Below are positions 20,901 to 33,297 of a DNA stretch of 64,000 nt, one piece after another. Positions within the stretch are counted from its first letter, which is position 1; every line of letters begins with the position of its first letter. The translations under genes and the position numbers were made by a program. Below the pieces are notes generated by a model. That model worked only from the letters and a program-made list of their open reading frames with translations. It did not search any database and had not been told where the DNA came from. Source of the DNA: Holothuria scabra (taxonomy: Eukaryota > Echinodermata > Holothuroidea > Aspidochirotida > Holothuriidae); assembly GCA_037179385.1 (NCBI GenBank), contig CM074185.1, forward strand, positions 8,427,371 through 8,491,370. The letters run 5' to 3'.

Positions 20901-22510
20901 GTATATAGTAGGCAGCTTCAGGATCTTTTAGGTCATGCATTAACTTAGGTAACATTACATGACGTCATGATAATCTTGTTATTATCGTAAATTTACGTAC
21001 TTTGTATGTAATACATTCACCTTGACCTTGAAAATACACTGAAACTGAAAGTATACTGAAACTGAAACTGAAAAAGTTTGGGGAAATTTTCGAGCTTTGC
21101 CCCCCCCCCCCCCTGGAAACTATCCTAGCTACGCCACTGAACCTAACCCATACGCAACGACATGATTGCGTTTGGTATACGAGGAGAGAATATGTAGTTT
21201 AGTAAGGGTAGGCGGTGCCACCATCTAACGTCACAGGGGTAGTCGGCGAACCTTGCATATTTGAAGGAAAGGCCCGAAATCATTACTTTAGATTTCATAC
21301 AAAAGATTTGGGTGGCACTTAGATTATGTGCCGAGGGTTGATTATTACTGCTTTGGTCTCTGTGACCAGTTAGGCTAGACCGGTTTCTGTTTCTTTGGCT
21401 CAAATTATGGCCCAATTGCATCAGTAGCGAAGGTTTGGGTAATTAATCAACATTTGTCTCATGCGCGGACAACATTGAAAAAGTAACAGCTGAATAATTT
21501 CTCGTAGATCCCATAGAATGGCGCCTTTTGCACTGGGAGCGAAACTTACAGTTATCACAGAGGCCTTTAATTGCATTAGCCGAGACAAGATCTTGGAGAA
21601 TACATATTTGTAGGGTGAATAAAATGCCATTTATTGTTTAATGTAAATTCGGTTTACATGAGAAAATGATCCCACGAGATGCAACATTTTGCGACAATTT
21701 TATATTTCCTTTAAACATTGAATGCAGGAGTTTAGGATCGTCGCTCTCATGAAGTCTAATCCCTCTGGTAAAATCAACCAAGGGTTAGGTGTCGTTCTCT
21801 CAACGCGACCCTTTTAAATCTTATAGGGAGAGTTAGAAAACGACACAATCCCGTAGGGTTCCCACAAGGCGTTGTAAGGTTATGAACTTTGTAAATTCCT
21901 ACCCTTAATTTGATAGGCTCGGGTTATGAGTCTTTTTCACTATTGAGAAATTAATCTTGAGGTTCTTGTGGACTCTTTCTCCATTTTCAAGTTATGAGCA
22001 ATTTGTGACTACGTATAGCCTATATTTCCTTATAGAGGCTTTTCACATGATGTCATGGTACTCTCCGGCGGCCATGCAGGAGTACATGTAACTACGTAGT
22101 AGACCACACTGGGCGCGCTTGCTCGTTGAATGTGTACGCATCGTGCTTACCACGATGCACTCTGTGCAGTGCGTTCGGCACAAAGCCACGTGTATTTGGC
22201 ATAAATTTCCTCCAGCATGGCGGTTCCGTGACGTAATTGCAAACCTCTATAGGCAAGATAATATCACTAAAGTAACGTTATAGTTACGGTTAAAGATATG
22301 CCTTTATTTCATGCGGGCTTAAAACTAAAACCAAAACATCGCAGCAACGGGAGCGCAGACCCCGTGTCGGCGATTATTTCAAGAAGAATGTGGCAATTCC
22401 ATTTGTAGACCACATAAAACAGGAACTTAGATTTACAGTTTGCTAGTCTTGGCACGAAAGCTACATCATTGGTGGGGTTATTAGTTCCAGCCATCATCTG
22501 AGGGGACCCA
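20901..22510. other. No gene recognised; one transposon end near 21138
   Basis: A short A/C-rich repeat (GAAACTGAAA, 21040-21075) runs into a C-run and CTATCCTAGCTACGCCACTG ending at 21138, whose complement CAGTGGCGTAGCTAGG is a hAT-like terminus; its partner was not found. From about 22030 to 22510 the sequence is richer in CpG (GGCGGCCATGC, GGCGCGCTTG), which could mark a promoter, but that is only a guess. Confidence 0.4.
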
Positions 22511-22702
22511 ATGACGGACATATATGGGGCAGTGGAACTGCACCGCGAGGACCTCTCTTTACAAGAGTTAGTTCACCGGGAGTTGAAGCGCTTGAAAGAG
22601 CGCTACGAAGGGATGCACGAAGAAGATAGCCCATCATCACCAGTGCAGCTGCCATCAAGGAATGTGTTGATATGTACTTTCCAAACATATGCACCCTTTT
22701 GA
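22511..22702 (+). CDS. Possible short protein or first coding exon, unrecognised
   Basis: A 63-codon frame begins ATG after GGACCCA. Its first 45 residues are strongly charged and helix-like (HREDLSLQEL, RELKRLKERYEG), a composition unlike the repeat-derived frames nearby, and a CpG-richer stretch lies just upstream. I do not recognise a family. No clear GT donor was found at a convenient position and an antisense frame of similar length exists, so it may be fortuitous. Confidence 0.22.
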   Translation: MTDIYGAVELHREDLSLQELVHRELKRLKERYEGMHEEDSPSSPVQLPSRNVLICTFQTYAPF

Positions 22703-22904
22703 AAATTGCGTGCAATATATACCAGTAACATCATGCGAGTGTGAAGGAAGTGCGAGTGCCTTACACGTCTTCACTCATACCTTCGTGCATGGCACCACGC
22801 GCGGGTCAGGAAAGATTGTCTTTTTTGGCCTTTTAATTATCCACATCCACTACAATACAACGTAAATTTGGACCGTGCTGTAGATATTTATGGTTCGCTT
22901 CATC

Positions 22905-25900
22905 CATAGGCGTACGGGAGCATTTCAATTTGGGGGGGGGGGGCAGAGGATTCTCTACCCGAAAAATGTAATTCTGCCCGAAAGACTATCTAAGCTGAGC
23001 GCCACCATCAGTTGGCACGGAGCGTACAGAAAATTTTGAAAAATCGCAACCCCTCAGACAGCCGGAAATGGCCTTTCCCAGGCTTATAATCAGAATCAAA
23101 GCCGTCGATATTTTGAACTTTCGTTTGCAATAAAATTTTTGGAAAATGAGTTTGTTTGCGCGTTCTACAAACTATTTTACGTCATGCAGCATGAGATTAT
23201 CATCAATATAATTTTGAAAATTGAAAAACTTCAGGTACCCTCAAAAATCCTAAGGCATTGTCATGGAGGGCGATAGACAGACTCTCAGCGCTCCGCGCCA
23301 CCATGGCTTGGCCCGGAACGCCCCAAAATTTTGGCCCAAAACGCCTCCAAGGTCGCTGGAAATGGCACTTCCAAGGCTATTTAAGAGTTCCCACCACTCA
23401 GTAAGTTGGATCAATACGGTAAGATGTATTACCCTAGAGCTGTGTAATCAGAAAGAAAGGAAGGGGAAAGGGCGTTGACAAGGCACTATTTCATATACTC
23501 TTCCCCGATCCAGCAATCGGTAAATGAGGTTCGTCCTTAAAAACATTTGAGATGTGAAAAAAAAAAAAATAATATTATGATATACCGCACCTGGGAATGC
23601 AGTGGCGTAGCCAGGATGGGATTTTTGGGTGGCCTAGGAAACAAGTGGGGGGGGGGGGGGCTGGTACCTCCGAAGGTCACGCTTGGCAAGACTATCTAAG
23701 CGGAGCGCCACCATCAGTTAGCGCGGAGCGTACAAGAAAATTTTGGGCTCTAAAACCCCTCCAGATGGCCGGAAACGGCACTTCTCACGTGTTTTAAGCT
23801 GGATGTACCCAGCCTAGAAATACGAATCTCATATCTGCGACTTTTCAAATAATGAGAATAAAAAATCAATCTATGAAAAATGGTAATACATACACTTTTT
23901 AGGGACACCCAAACTGGGCACATCTGATCTGTGGCCTGGGAATGAGACTTAAGGGAAGCGATATCTCCCTTTCCCTTGGGAAAAATGGTAAACTTCAGAA
24001 GGACGTAGATCCCAAATGCGGCAATATTTGAATCTAAGCGGAGCGCCACCATCAGTTGGCGTGGAGCGTACAAGAAAATTTGGGGCTTTAAAACCCCTCC
24101 AGATGGCCGGAAACAGCACTTCCCACGTGTTTTAAACTGAATGTACTCAGCCGCAAATGCGGCAATATTTGAATGGATTTCAGCTAACCTAAGGTAGTAC
24201 GTAACCTTACCCTTTAACGGGAAAACCAAAAGTAGTTGTGTCCCCCTGTGAGAAACTTTCTTTGCGTTAGATTTCCTAGATGCAAAATGGTCCTATGTTT
24301 GGCAAAACTTTAAACTGATTATAGGCCTAAGTTTTAGGATTTTCCCTCTTTGGGGAGCATGAAAAATATCAAAATGTTTTTAGTGTTTGTAGGTATTTTA
24401 CAAGAGACATACATACTCGCAAAGGAACAAGTGCAAAATGGTGCAGTATTTGTCCATGATCGGTACATTACATAGTCAAAATTAAAATACTACGAATAAA
24501 TCTCTCAAAATAATTGAACCGCAAAGCAGAAGTATGCATCATGTGGGAAACACATGAAATCAGGACTTTGTGGACATTTTACAAATCCCCCGGACGTCAG
24601 TGCCAACTAGTAAAAAGGGACTTGTCGAAAAAAAATCGTCCTACAGTGGCACCCTGCATGGACAGGAGTGAGGCACGACATAGGGCTAGGCCTACTTGTT
24701 AAGGATGGAAGGGAAGAATTATCTGAAGGCAGTACCTTACCCTTACCTGCTTACGGCATATTTTGTGTAAGACAAAGTATAGGAATGGTCGTGTAAAAGT
24801 GGTCTCCACTGTACGATTGCCTTATTTTCAGTAAATCAATCAGCCATCCGAAAGGCAGAAAGGGTTTTTGACCTAAGAAAGTCACATTTAGGTTTGTCGT
24901 CGAGACTTTCGTTTCAACTTCTAAGTGAAATGCAACAAACGACAGTGCAGATCACAAACGATATCTAATTTAGTGAAAGTAGGCATTTGGAAGTTATAAC
25001 TTGATTTCATACGTGCGCACAAAATGTGTTTTACACACATTCATCCATATTTTTTTTCAATTTTTACACATTTTATTTATTTTACTGTTTTGAAGGAAAA
25101 ACTTCAAATTTTATTTCCGTTCAAAAATTTTATTTTTTTCAATTACTTTATCAGGACCCAAAAAATCTGGGGGGCCTGAAGAAAATCTGGGGGGCCTTGG
25201 CAGACTTATTAACAGATTCGTTCTCACTAAAATTCGTATGAGTGAGCAAACAAGCTACGCTGATTTGTTTACCATTGCCCGAATTTCGGTTCCACAGCAC
25301 TGCAAGTTAAAAAGTTTCGCACAATTTTAAGAGGATCATTTTGAACGGTGCAAAATCGTCATCTCATTCATATGCTGCCCAGATACCTCTCGACCAAGTA
25401 CGTTTCATCCTACTGGTGACCATTGGTAATTGCCATTTAGTAATATGGTGCGTCACAAGATAGCTTTTGATTGATTTGTTCGGGCAAAATTTGGGGGACT
25501 GTATACATTCTCTCTCTCCTTGTAATCTGGCAATTAAAAATATCCCAGAACTTTTTTGCAACTTTTGTCTGAATATTGTGTCATTTCGGGCAAAGGTTTT
25601 GCGCAAGAATATGAAGTGAGGCTGACGAAAAATTGTTTTTCATAAGCTGCCCGAATGTGTCGCGAATTTTGGTATCTTTTAGAGTTTTCTTGAAAATTTT
25701 ACCGTGACTATAATGCTTTTTTATTATTTTTTCGGCCAAGTGTTTGAAGGAATTCGGGCGCGCCTAGGAGTGTTCTGTGTAAGTAGAAACAAACCAGGTT
25801 TTAAGAGTCAAAAGGCTGCCCGAATTTTTCCAGATCCCTGCCCGAATTTTAGGTCTTGAGAAAATTTTTTTGGGGGGAGGGGGGAAGTCTGCCCCCCCCC

Positions 25901-25916
25901 GCCTCGTACGCCTATG
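22905..25916. mobile_element. Large non-autonomous hAT-like element (3.0 kb) of the CGCCACCAT-unit family
   Basis: The left terminus is CATAGGCGTACGGG (22905-22918) followed by a G-run. The right terminus ends in a C-run then CCTCGTACGCCTATG (to 25916). They pair over CATAGGCGTACG. Flanking octamers are GCTTCATC (22897-22904) and CCTTCATC (25917-25924), identical at seven of eight positions, which fits an old 8-bp hAT duplication. Inside are family units at 22980-23100, 23696-23810 and 24033-24150, G-runs, and near the right end TTTCGGGCAAA/GCCCGAAT motifs shared with 14.5-15.1 and 27.1-27.5 kb. No transposase frame is seen. A CAGTGGCGTAGCCAGG at 23600 may be a nested element whose other end is missing. 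Confidence 0.7.
23690..24170 (+). repeat. Two family units inside the 3-kb element
   Basis: CTAAGCGGAGCGCCACCATC through CACGTGTTTTAA(G/A)CTG(G/A)ATGTAC is present twice, starting at about 23696 and 24033 (337 bp apart), about 93% identical by eye. The 159-codon antisense frame spanning 23750-24229 crosses both copies and is an artefact of the repeat. Confidence 0.85.
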
Positions 25917-25924
25917 CCTTCATC

Positions 25925-26690
25925 CAATCTGAATTTAAGTACGGGGCACACTCTATACCCAAATAGAATCACAACGAAAATTGTGATAGTTTGCGAAGGA
26001 TTTGTACAAAAGTTCTAACAGTAAGGAACCATTTTTGATGAAATAAGGTAAAATCCATAAACTGATCAATGCACACTTCAGTCTACTGCAGAAAATCATA
26101 GATCGAGGGGGGATGGTACCCACTGGTGTAACTGAGACACCGTTGCATAGACCTACCGATGTAAGATTGTTGATACAAAAACATTAAAATATTAACATTT
26201 AAACATTTCGAAGTTTAGAACGACACCTCATCATACACTATCTGCAGACAGAGGGTGGAGGTGTACCTCTAATTCCAGATTAAAGTCTCTTATCTAGCAA
26301 AATTTAGTGTAGTTTTACTTCTCTGATAATGGTCTAAATACGAAATGGTAGAATCGCTATACGAATGTGTGATGTGCTCGTGTCGAAATTTTGTTTTGAT
26401 CTCATTTATTTTTCTGAAAAAAGTTGCATGCAGACTGTGCACGGAGACATTTTCCTTAAAATGTGTTAAGCCTGCCAGGCTGGTCATTCACTAAAGATTA
26501 CACATTTTATTAAAACACAGAGGGGGACGATTCCTCTTCCTCAAATTCCTAAATGTTGGGGATTTTCAAAGTATAAACGTGTAATTATTGATGCAGAAAT
26601 TAGTCGTTATCGGTAGAGCACATCTTCCTTAACCTACATGTAGGCTGTAGTATTTTTGGTAGCTCCTAACTTTTAAGTTTCAGGTTACAA
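25925..26690. other. No gene recognised
   Basis: AT-rich, apparently unique sequence between two family elements. The antisense frame at 26290-26487 has no recognisable motif. Confidence 0.45.
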
Positions 26691-28275
26691 AAAGTGGGGG
26701 ACTCATAACGTTAGTGTCCCCTCCATTCAAAAAATTGGGGGGGGGGGACGTGTCCCCTTGTCCCTCCAAAATCGACGCCCCTGAATGGAGAGGACATACC
26801 CAGTGGAGTGCGAGACTACGACAGGGGGCAGACTGCCCAGCAAAATGTAAATTCGTGCAGAAATTTTGGAAAAATTTGGGCAGGAATTCGGAAAAAATCG
26901 GACATACCTTTAATTTTGAAAAAATGACATTATTTTTCTGGAAATTCCTAAATGTGTCCGAGATCTTAGAAAGATATGCCTCCAGAAAGAAAAGAAACGT
27001 ATAGTCGCAGTGAAATTTCCATGAAAAATCAACAAGATTTCAGGAGCGGCTACACCTTTGGACAGAGCAAAACGCTATTATTCATGATATTCACTTCACA
27101 GACTATCAAAAGACAATGCCCGAAATGGTCGGATATCCAAATTCTTTCAAGCAATTGCCCGAAAATAGAAATGTGTCATAGGAAGGCCGGATAACATAGT
27201 TACAAAAATCAGATAAAAAATCGAGACACATTTCGGGAGTCTGTGGCTTAAAAGATTAATCGTTCTTGGGCCTGTTTTTAAATCTTGTGTAAAGCAATGC
27301 CCGACATGGCCGTTTATTTCTAAAGATTCAAGTCTTTGCCGAAAAACAGAAAACGCTATATTTAAAGTAAAACTTTCATGGACAATAACAAAAAATCTCC
27401 GACACACTTGGCTAGCATGTGAACAAAGGGTTTTCATCAACCACACTTCATGCTGTGGTTTTTCAAAAATAAAAATGCCCGAAATGGTAAAATATTCGGC
27501 CAAAGGTTTTAAAAGTGCTGGGACATTTCAATTGCCGAGTAGAAGTGGCGCGTACATAGTCTTCCTTACAGAATTTTCAGTGGTTTCAAGAGAACATATT
27601 TGCAAACGGGAACTCAAAATGGCAACTACTTAGATCAATCAGGCACGTAGCCAGGATTGTTGTGTCATGTAGGGTGTGTGTCATGTGGGGGATGTCATGG
27701 GGGGTTTGGGGCACGCCATAAGGGAAAAGTCTAGGGACAGAGAGGAAGAACCCGCTATTTTAGGTGTTTTTGCGTTGCAAGGTTGGGTCAAGGGGAGTTT
27801 AACCCCTAACCCCCCGTGGTTACGCCACTGGCTTAGATCCCCTGAAAGCCTAGGAGATTCCATTTTTGACAGTCTGATGGGTCAGAATTTTCAAAAGTTC
27901 CTTTACGTGTAGCCCCAACTAATGTTGGCGCTCCACTTAGACCGCTTCCTAGCAGAATTAAAGATTGAACATTTTTTCAGACGGAAACTCTAAACAGAAA
28001 CTGATTAGATCCCCCTTTATAAGCCTGGGAAATTTCAATTTCGACTGTCTGAGAGGTCCGATATTTCAAACAATTTTTGTACGCTTCGCGCCAACAATGG
28101 TTGCAGTTGCACTCCGCTTAGTTTTTTGGTTGGATTTTAGTTTGAAGTGAACGTTTATCTGCAATTGAAAACTTAAAATAGCGACTGCTCAGATCCCTTT
28201 TACAGTTTTATAAGCCGGGGAAATGTCACTTTCGACTGTCTAAGAGGTTCGATGTTTCAAAATTTTCGATACCTC
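26691..28275 (-). mobile_element. Inverted copy of the CGCCACCAT-unit element family, interrupted by a MITE
   Basis: Starts with a G-run region and AATCGACGCCCCTG (complement CAGGGGCGTCGATT, about 26770-26783), followed by GCCCGAAATGG/TCGGGCAATG motifs (27110-27500) that are the complement of 14.5-15.1 kb. Next come - oriented family units near 27840, 28040 and 28220 (GACTGTCTGAGAGGTCCGA, GCGCCAACAATGG, CTCCGCTTAG). Exact ends and target duplication were not resolved. Open frames (for example 27147-27503) are repeat-derived. Confidence 0.7.
27637..27831. mobile_element. Small hAT-like MITE (about 195 bp) nested in the family element
   Basis: An exact 8-bp duplication CTTAGATC flanks it (27629-27636 and 27832-27839). 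Just inside are related ends: CAGGCACGTAGCCAGG on the left (from 27640) and the complement of CAGTGGCGTAACCACGG on the right. Taking the piece out with one duplication copy restores ACTACTTAGATCCCC, the sequence found in other family units (compare ACTGCTCAGATCCC near 28190). Confidence 0.7.
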
Positions 28276-31200
28276 AAGGTAGGTGACCCTGCTGGATCTC
28301 ATACTTAACGTGTGCATTGCCAATTTAAGGTTGTATATCTGTCAGCAAATAGCACCGATGTTACTGGGCATTTTTGGAGTTAAGTAGATGTTCTTAGGGG
28401 AAATTCGTTGGAATTAGGTCAAACCCTTTTACGATTCTTGAGATATACGTACCTCTTCAAAGTTTGAATATTTTTGAAGCAACTGTAAACAAGTTACATG
28501 ATATGCCGTTAGAGGGGTACTTATTCTAGGCATTTTGGTGAAATTTTCATTGAAATCTGATATGAGGTTCTCAAAATATGAGCAAGTAAATTTGTCTCAT
28601 TTCGGCAAAAGTAAACTTGAAGCAAGCACATATGACATCATATCCCCACATTAATGGACTCTCTTTGTTTTTCTTTAAACTTTACAGTTTATTTTCTCCT
28701 CGGCGGTCCCACATTATCAAAATGTTATTGCATAAGTGGCATAAGAACTTTTCATACTTTTCAACCCCAATTGGAAGGTCCTATACTATTGTTAATATCA
28801 AGGTAAATACAACAATCTGAAAAACAAAGAGAAACAAAGCATTTCTTTCAATGTGAGGGAGTGATAAAATCTCCGCTGCTCTCAAATCACTTTGGAACAC
28901 GAACCTGGTAACTTATTTGCTCGTGAAACACATGTCCGATTTGAATGGAAATTACAACGCACTGTGTAGATTTGGTTCTTCTTTCACATGTGAAAATTAA
29001 TTTGTTTGGGCTCAAACTTCCCCTTCAAAACGTTCTAATGCTATTTCTTGTAATTCATCGTCATGTATCGCTTGACACTTTCACTGCTAATTACGTTGTC
29101 GATCAATTTTTGTGTTACGTCTTATGCATCTGTTTGTTTACCCCATCGTCTGCCCTTATCCAAAACTTTCAGTTGCATTGTTAGCAGTTGCCTTTTGATT
29201 TTGACCAATTATTTTACATCATGAAGATTATGCTCCTTATGTTGACCAAACATTCATATCACACAGACCTGAATATTATGACAAGTTCCACAGCACAGTT
29301 CGAAAACTTTGGAACGGAGTACATGACATCTAGGCGCGTCCCTCACGATTGTAAGCTTCTTCTGAGTGATATTTTTTATTCAATTTTTATTGAGATAATC
29401 TGTGCTGCTGGTGGTCTGTTAAAGTGTTTTTAACCTTGTGTGGATGGTAACAATCAGAGCAAAGGAAAATGGTAACAATCAGAGCAAAGGAAATCATTAG
29501 ATTTAAAACAAAATGCATCAGCTCTGCGAAATGTTGAGCAACGAGAACATTTTTTTTTTCAGTTTGGAGAGGCTGCTGAATTTTCACATATTCAACAAGC
29601 CTATGCCTTTCATATATAAATCAGTTTTTAATCCATTAACTCCATTTGGTGGTAACTGGACGTCCCCCCTTAATGCAGATAGGATAAGTAAAACATCAAT
29701 GCTTGATTGTAATAACTTGTCCAAACAATTTATGCAGAATCTTTGAAGGCACGACAGCAATTTCGGTTCCCCAAATTGTTAAAAACAGATACAACAAACA
29801 CAAAATATTTCATCTATATCCTTCCAAGAAGGGGCCGTCGCCATTTTAATGTGAAAGTAGAACACGGGTTGTGATCTACCTGTAAATAAGAGATGAAAAT
29901 CTTTCAGGGAAGTAAGACCTTGCTTATTAACACTGAAAGGGATTTATTCTTGATAACCTCGACTCATTCATATTTACAAACAAATGGCGTCAAGGCGGCT
30001 TGACAACAGAGTTGATGAAGTGCGCCTATATATTCGTCAAAACGAATAGTCCGTCGACGGGAGGGGCCCACCTCTAGAGTTGATAAAACATGGATAGGAA
30101 TGTAGTCTTAAGTGTAAATTTTCAAACTTTTTATGTTAACATTGATTTCTCAGGGATGAACTATGATTTCTATGGGTTCAAATCTTGATAGTGCACGACA
30201 TCTGGGTTATTTGGGGGGGGGGGGGGGAGGGGAAGTCTAAATAGCAATAACTCTAGAAATAATTGTTACTCTTTAAAAAAAGATCCATCAAAATGTTTTC
30301 CCTGATCAATTCTATCACACAAAAAAATCGGTTTGGGGTTACAGCGATTTTTAAGCATTATTTCTGATATTTTTGACTGACTTCAACCTAACCAAGATAA
30401 GATGGCGGAAGTGAAGAAATGACCCAAAACGACCTTAATTTATAAATAAGATATTATCGAAAACCATTTAAACATAGCAACCCTTAAAATTTGGTCATTT
30501 TTACGACATATTTAAAATTAGAATTTGATATTTTATGGTTGGCCAATTACAGGGCCTAACCCACCGACCTGGATCATGGATTTACAGAGTGCGGAGATTT
30601 TTTTTTTTTTTTTATAAAGGTATCCTGAAATGATATCAAGTTCAATCTTTAACTTACTGAGACTGAGTATGAGATTATTTTTCTGAACAATATTCAGCGG
30701 GCATGTCCCTCATGTATTTTTTTATTTTGGGAATTGCTGGGAAGAAAGTTCCACTTCACGTACTTTTCGCTAGACGCAACTTTCTTGGCCTATTTTTTCA
30801 CTGTGGATGATTATCATTTTTGCTGTGAATCCAGTCTTCTTATGAATGCACTAGAAACCGCGCCCAGCAGTAAACGTAGCAGATCAGGATATACCTCAGG
30901 AGTGTTTACTACGCTAAATGACCAACCAGGTGCTAAAAATACATAACAAGGGATTTATATCTCTTACAGTCTCCTTCAAACATGTGTTACAGAAGGTTTA
31001 ATACTTACAGCAAATCTATGCCGAAAGAAATAATTCAGAAAAAGAAAAAGAAAAAAAAAATACGGTTTGTATGTATAAGTTGTCACCTGTATAGCACGTC
31101 TACCAAGCAAAACCAAGGAGAAAAAGTTCTTACTGAAAGTTATTGACTAACCACTTGTTCGCACTAGATTTTCGTCAACAAAAGTAACAGGCCTTCAGTA

Positions 31201-31428
31201 AAATTCAACACATGCTGTTTGGAAAAGTGCTTACAAATATATCAGAAGAATCCAACATATTTGTTAAAATCATTTCATGTTATCCTTTAATGGCGGGCGA
31301 ATTTCAAACAAGTTTTGTGTGCAAAGTTCCAAGTCATACCATGTGGTTATGCCCATATTCTATCTTCTCAGCCGGAGTAGCAGACATGCAGTGAGTAAAA
31401 GTGAGCGGTTCTAATACTACCGCATGCA
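28276..31428. other. Gene-poor stretch with low-complexity runs and one perfect tandem duplication
   Basis: No coding region is supported. It holds a 25-bp perfect tandem duplication (29444-29468 and 29469-29493), a G-run at about 30210-30225, a T-run at about 30600-30613 and a purine run near 31040-31060. Frames at 28945-29184 and 29188-29433 are hydrophobic and AT-driven, with no recognisable domain. Confidence 0.5.
29444..29493 (+). repeat. Perfect 25-bp tandem duplication
   Basis: ATGGTAACAATCAGAGCAAA plus GGAAA occurs twice without a gap and without a mismatch, which indicates a recent slippage or repair event. Confidence 0.9.
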
Positions 31429-31810
31429 GTGGTATAGGAAGCAATAATATGAAAGTGGGGTGGGGTGGGGGGCTGAACAATTTTGTACCATGCACCTCAC
31501 CCTACCCCGTCGACCAAAAGGTACATTTGTTATGTGAAATTTTTCACATTTTTCTACGAGCAAGAACGATTTGAAAAAAATTAAATGCCATAACTCATTT
31601 TTTTTTTCAAATAAAACTATGCACAAAAATATTCTTTTGTTGCCAGCCATGCTACACTAAACAACAAATCCAGTCCATGTCCTCTGCAACAGTTGCGTAG
31701 GTAGACGTTTTTTCAAAGAGGCAAGCACCCAAACTACAGAAAGTTTTGAAAAATTGTGACCCCTCAGACAGCAGGAAATTGCATGTCTCGGGCTTGTAAG
31801 TAGTAGCTAA

Positions 31811-32362
31811 TGTCATGTAGTATGGTGCACTCTCCATAACCTTTAGCAGACGTCATCTTGTTGTTTACGAGCAACACTCCCTTCCTTTTGTTCTAGATTC
31901 CCAGTGCCCTTCCTGTTTCCCGTCACGTGTTACCGGTGGACGTGACATATTTCATCGCTGTAGTTCCACGTGCACACTGTAACCCATATTTTCAAGGTGT
32001 GGCCAATTTCCCCCTTTGCAGCCTCCTCATTGGTCATTTATATCATGATACTTATTTATATGGGTGCGTCATTACTTTTGACCAATCAGGGGACTGCAGG
32101 TGTTCAGAGCTCGCACGATTCACAAGACCGAGCCCGCGAGCTGGACACTGGTGCAACAGACTTCGAAGCAGAAACATATAGCCTAGTCAACTTTGTACAT
32201 AATGTAAATATTTCAGGAATCATTAATGGCCCGCCGAATTAATTCAACTTGATCATCTCTTATTTTGGAATAAAATCATCAAATTAATAATTTTAAAATC
32301 AACTGGAACTCTCATCTGTTTTTTCGTCTGGAACTCGATCCCGTACCACTCAATATCCAACA
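31811..32362 (+). repeat. 5' LTR of the LARD-like element
   Basis: 552 bp, TGTCATG to CAACA, with AATAAA at 32269-32274. It has the same length as the 3' LTR and is about 98% identical by eye. Confidence 0.92.
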
Positions 32363-32380
32363 TGGTGGAGGAGGGGTGCC

Positions 32381-32617
32381 TGTTCCGCACACGAACTTTA
32401 ATTTTTTTAATTTTTTCATTTGATGTACTGTCTCTTTAAACCTCAGTAACATATTAAGAAATGTCAGGTATGATATGTGTATTAAGACAGATTGTCGTAT
32501 GGCGGTGTTCAATAAAGTTGTTGTTATGGCTGTGTAAAAGCCTCGAAGGAAAACTCGTGTTGTTTGCTTCTTCTTTGTAATTTGTTAAAGTTCCTGTGTC
32601 CGAAGTGGTCCGGAACA
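32381..32617 (+). repeat. 5' LTR of the BEL/Pao element
   Basis: 237 bp, TGTTCCGC to CCGGAACA, with the terminal inverted repeat TGTTCCG/CGGAACA and a poly(A) signal AATAAA at 32511-32516. Confidence 0.93.
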
Positions 32618-32688
32618 TTTGGTGCCGAAAATTCGGGAATACCGTGCTGACAGTTTCGTTTGTTGTAAGTTTTCTTGTCAAGTTGAAG

Positions 32689-33297
32689 ATGGAATTAGAG
32701 AAAGCCAAAAAAGCTGGGACTGCCGAGCGCGGTTGGCTAACACGTTGTGCAAGGGACCTTGATAAGTTGTGTGCGCAGGATGGCGTTTCCGTTATAGAGA
32801 TCCAGACGTCCCTGTCGCAATTTGATATTCGTTTGAAGAAACTGGACGATATTCAGTCTTCAGTAGAGACGTTGATTGAATCTGCGGATATTGAAGCAGA
32901 TGTATTTGCAGCCGCAGATTACCGAGAAAATGTATTCAAAAGCAGAGTTGCGGCTTTGTTGTTACTCGATAAGCTGAAAACCCCAGAACCTCAAATTAAC
33001 GTTAGGCAAGAGGATAGGCCTAACGTTACGCCTACGTCGTTACCAAATGTTGCGTTGTCCCAGAATGGGTTAAGTGAGGACATTGACCAAGACAGTGATA
33101 AAGAAGAAGATGTTGAATCGGTTGTAAGCAATCTGTCTTCAAGTACAAATCAGAGAACTGTAAAGTTACCCAAATTAGAACTTCCAAAGTTTTCTGGAAA
33201 TGTTGTGGAGTGGCCAATTTTTCGGGACAACTTCAAGGCCATAGTGCACGAGTCAGACTTACAGTCAGCAAATTTGCTTACCTACGCGCTTTGCTAG
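32689..33297 (+). pseudogene. BEL/Pao gag, N-terminal part
   Basis: The first ATG after the primer-binding site (32689) opens a frame of about 200 residues. The N-terminal half is charged and helical; then comes KLPKLELPKFSGNVVEWPIF, the landmark of the DUF1759 gag domain of BEL elements. The frame hits TAG at 33295-33297, while the homologous continuation (KFAYLRALLEG) is in another frame from about 33283, so a small indel lies just before it. In an intact element this part would form the RNA-packaging particle. Confidence 0.85.

Noticed and set aside
23590..23945. CCTGGGAATG present at about 23590-23599 and again near 23936, suggesting a target duplication for the CAGTGGCG end at 23600
   Set aside because: The sequence before the second copy is not a complementary terminus.
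23750..24229. 159-codon antisense frame with an internal duplication
   Set aside because: The duplication is that of the DNA repeat units at 23696 and 24033; no domain is recognisable.
31927..32242. Two overlapping frames of 84-90 codons, recurring at 41810-42064
   Set aside because: They lie inside the LTRs of the LARD-like element and have no domain.
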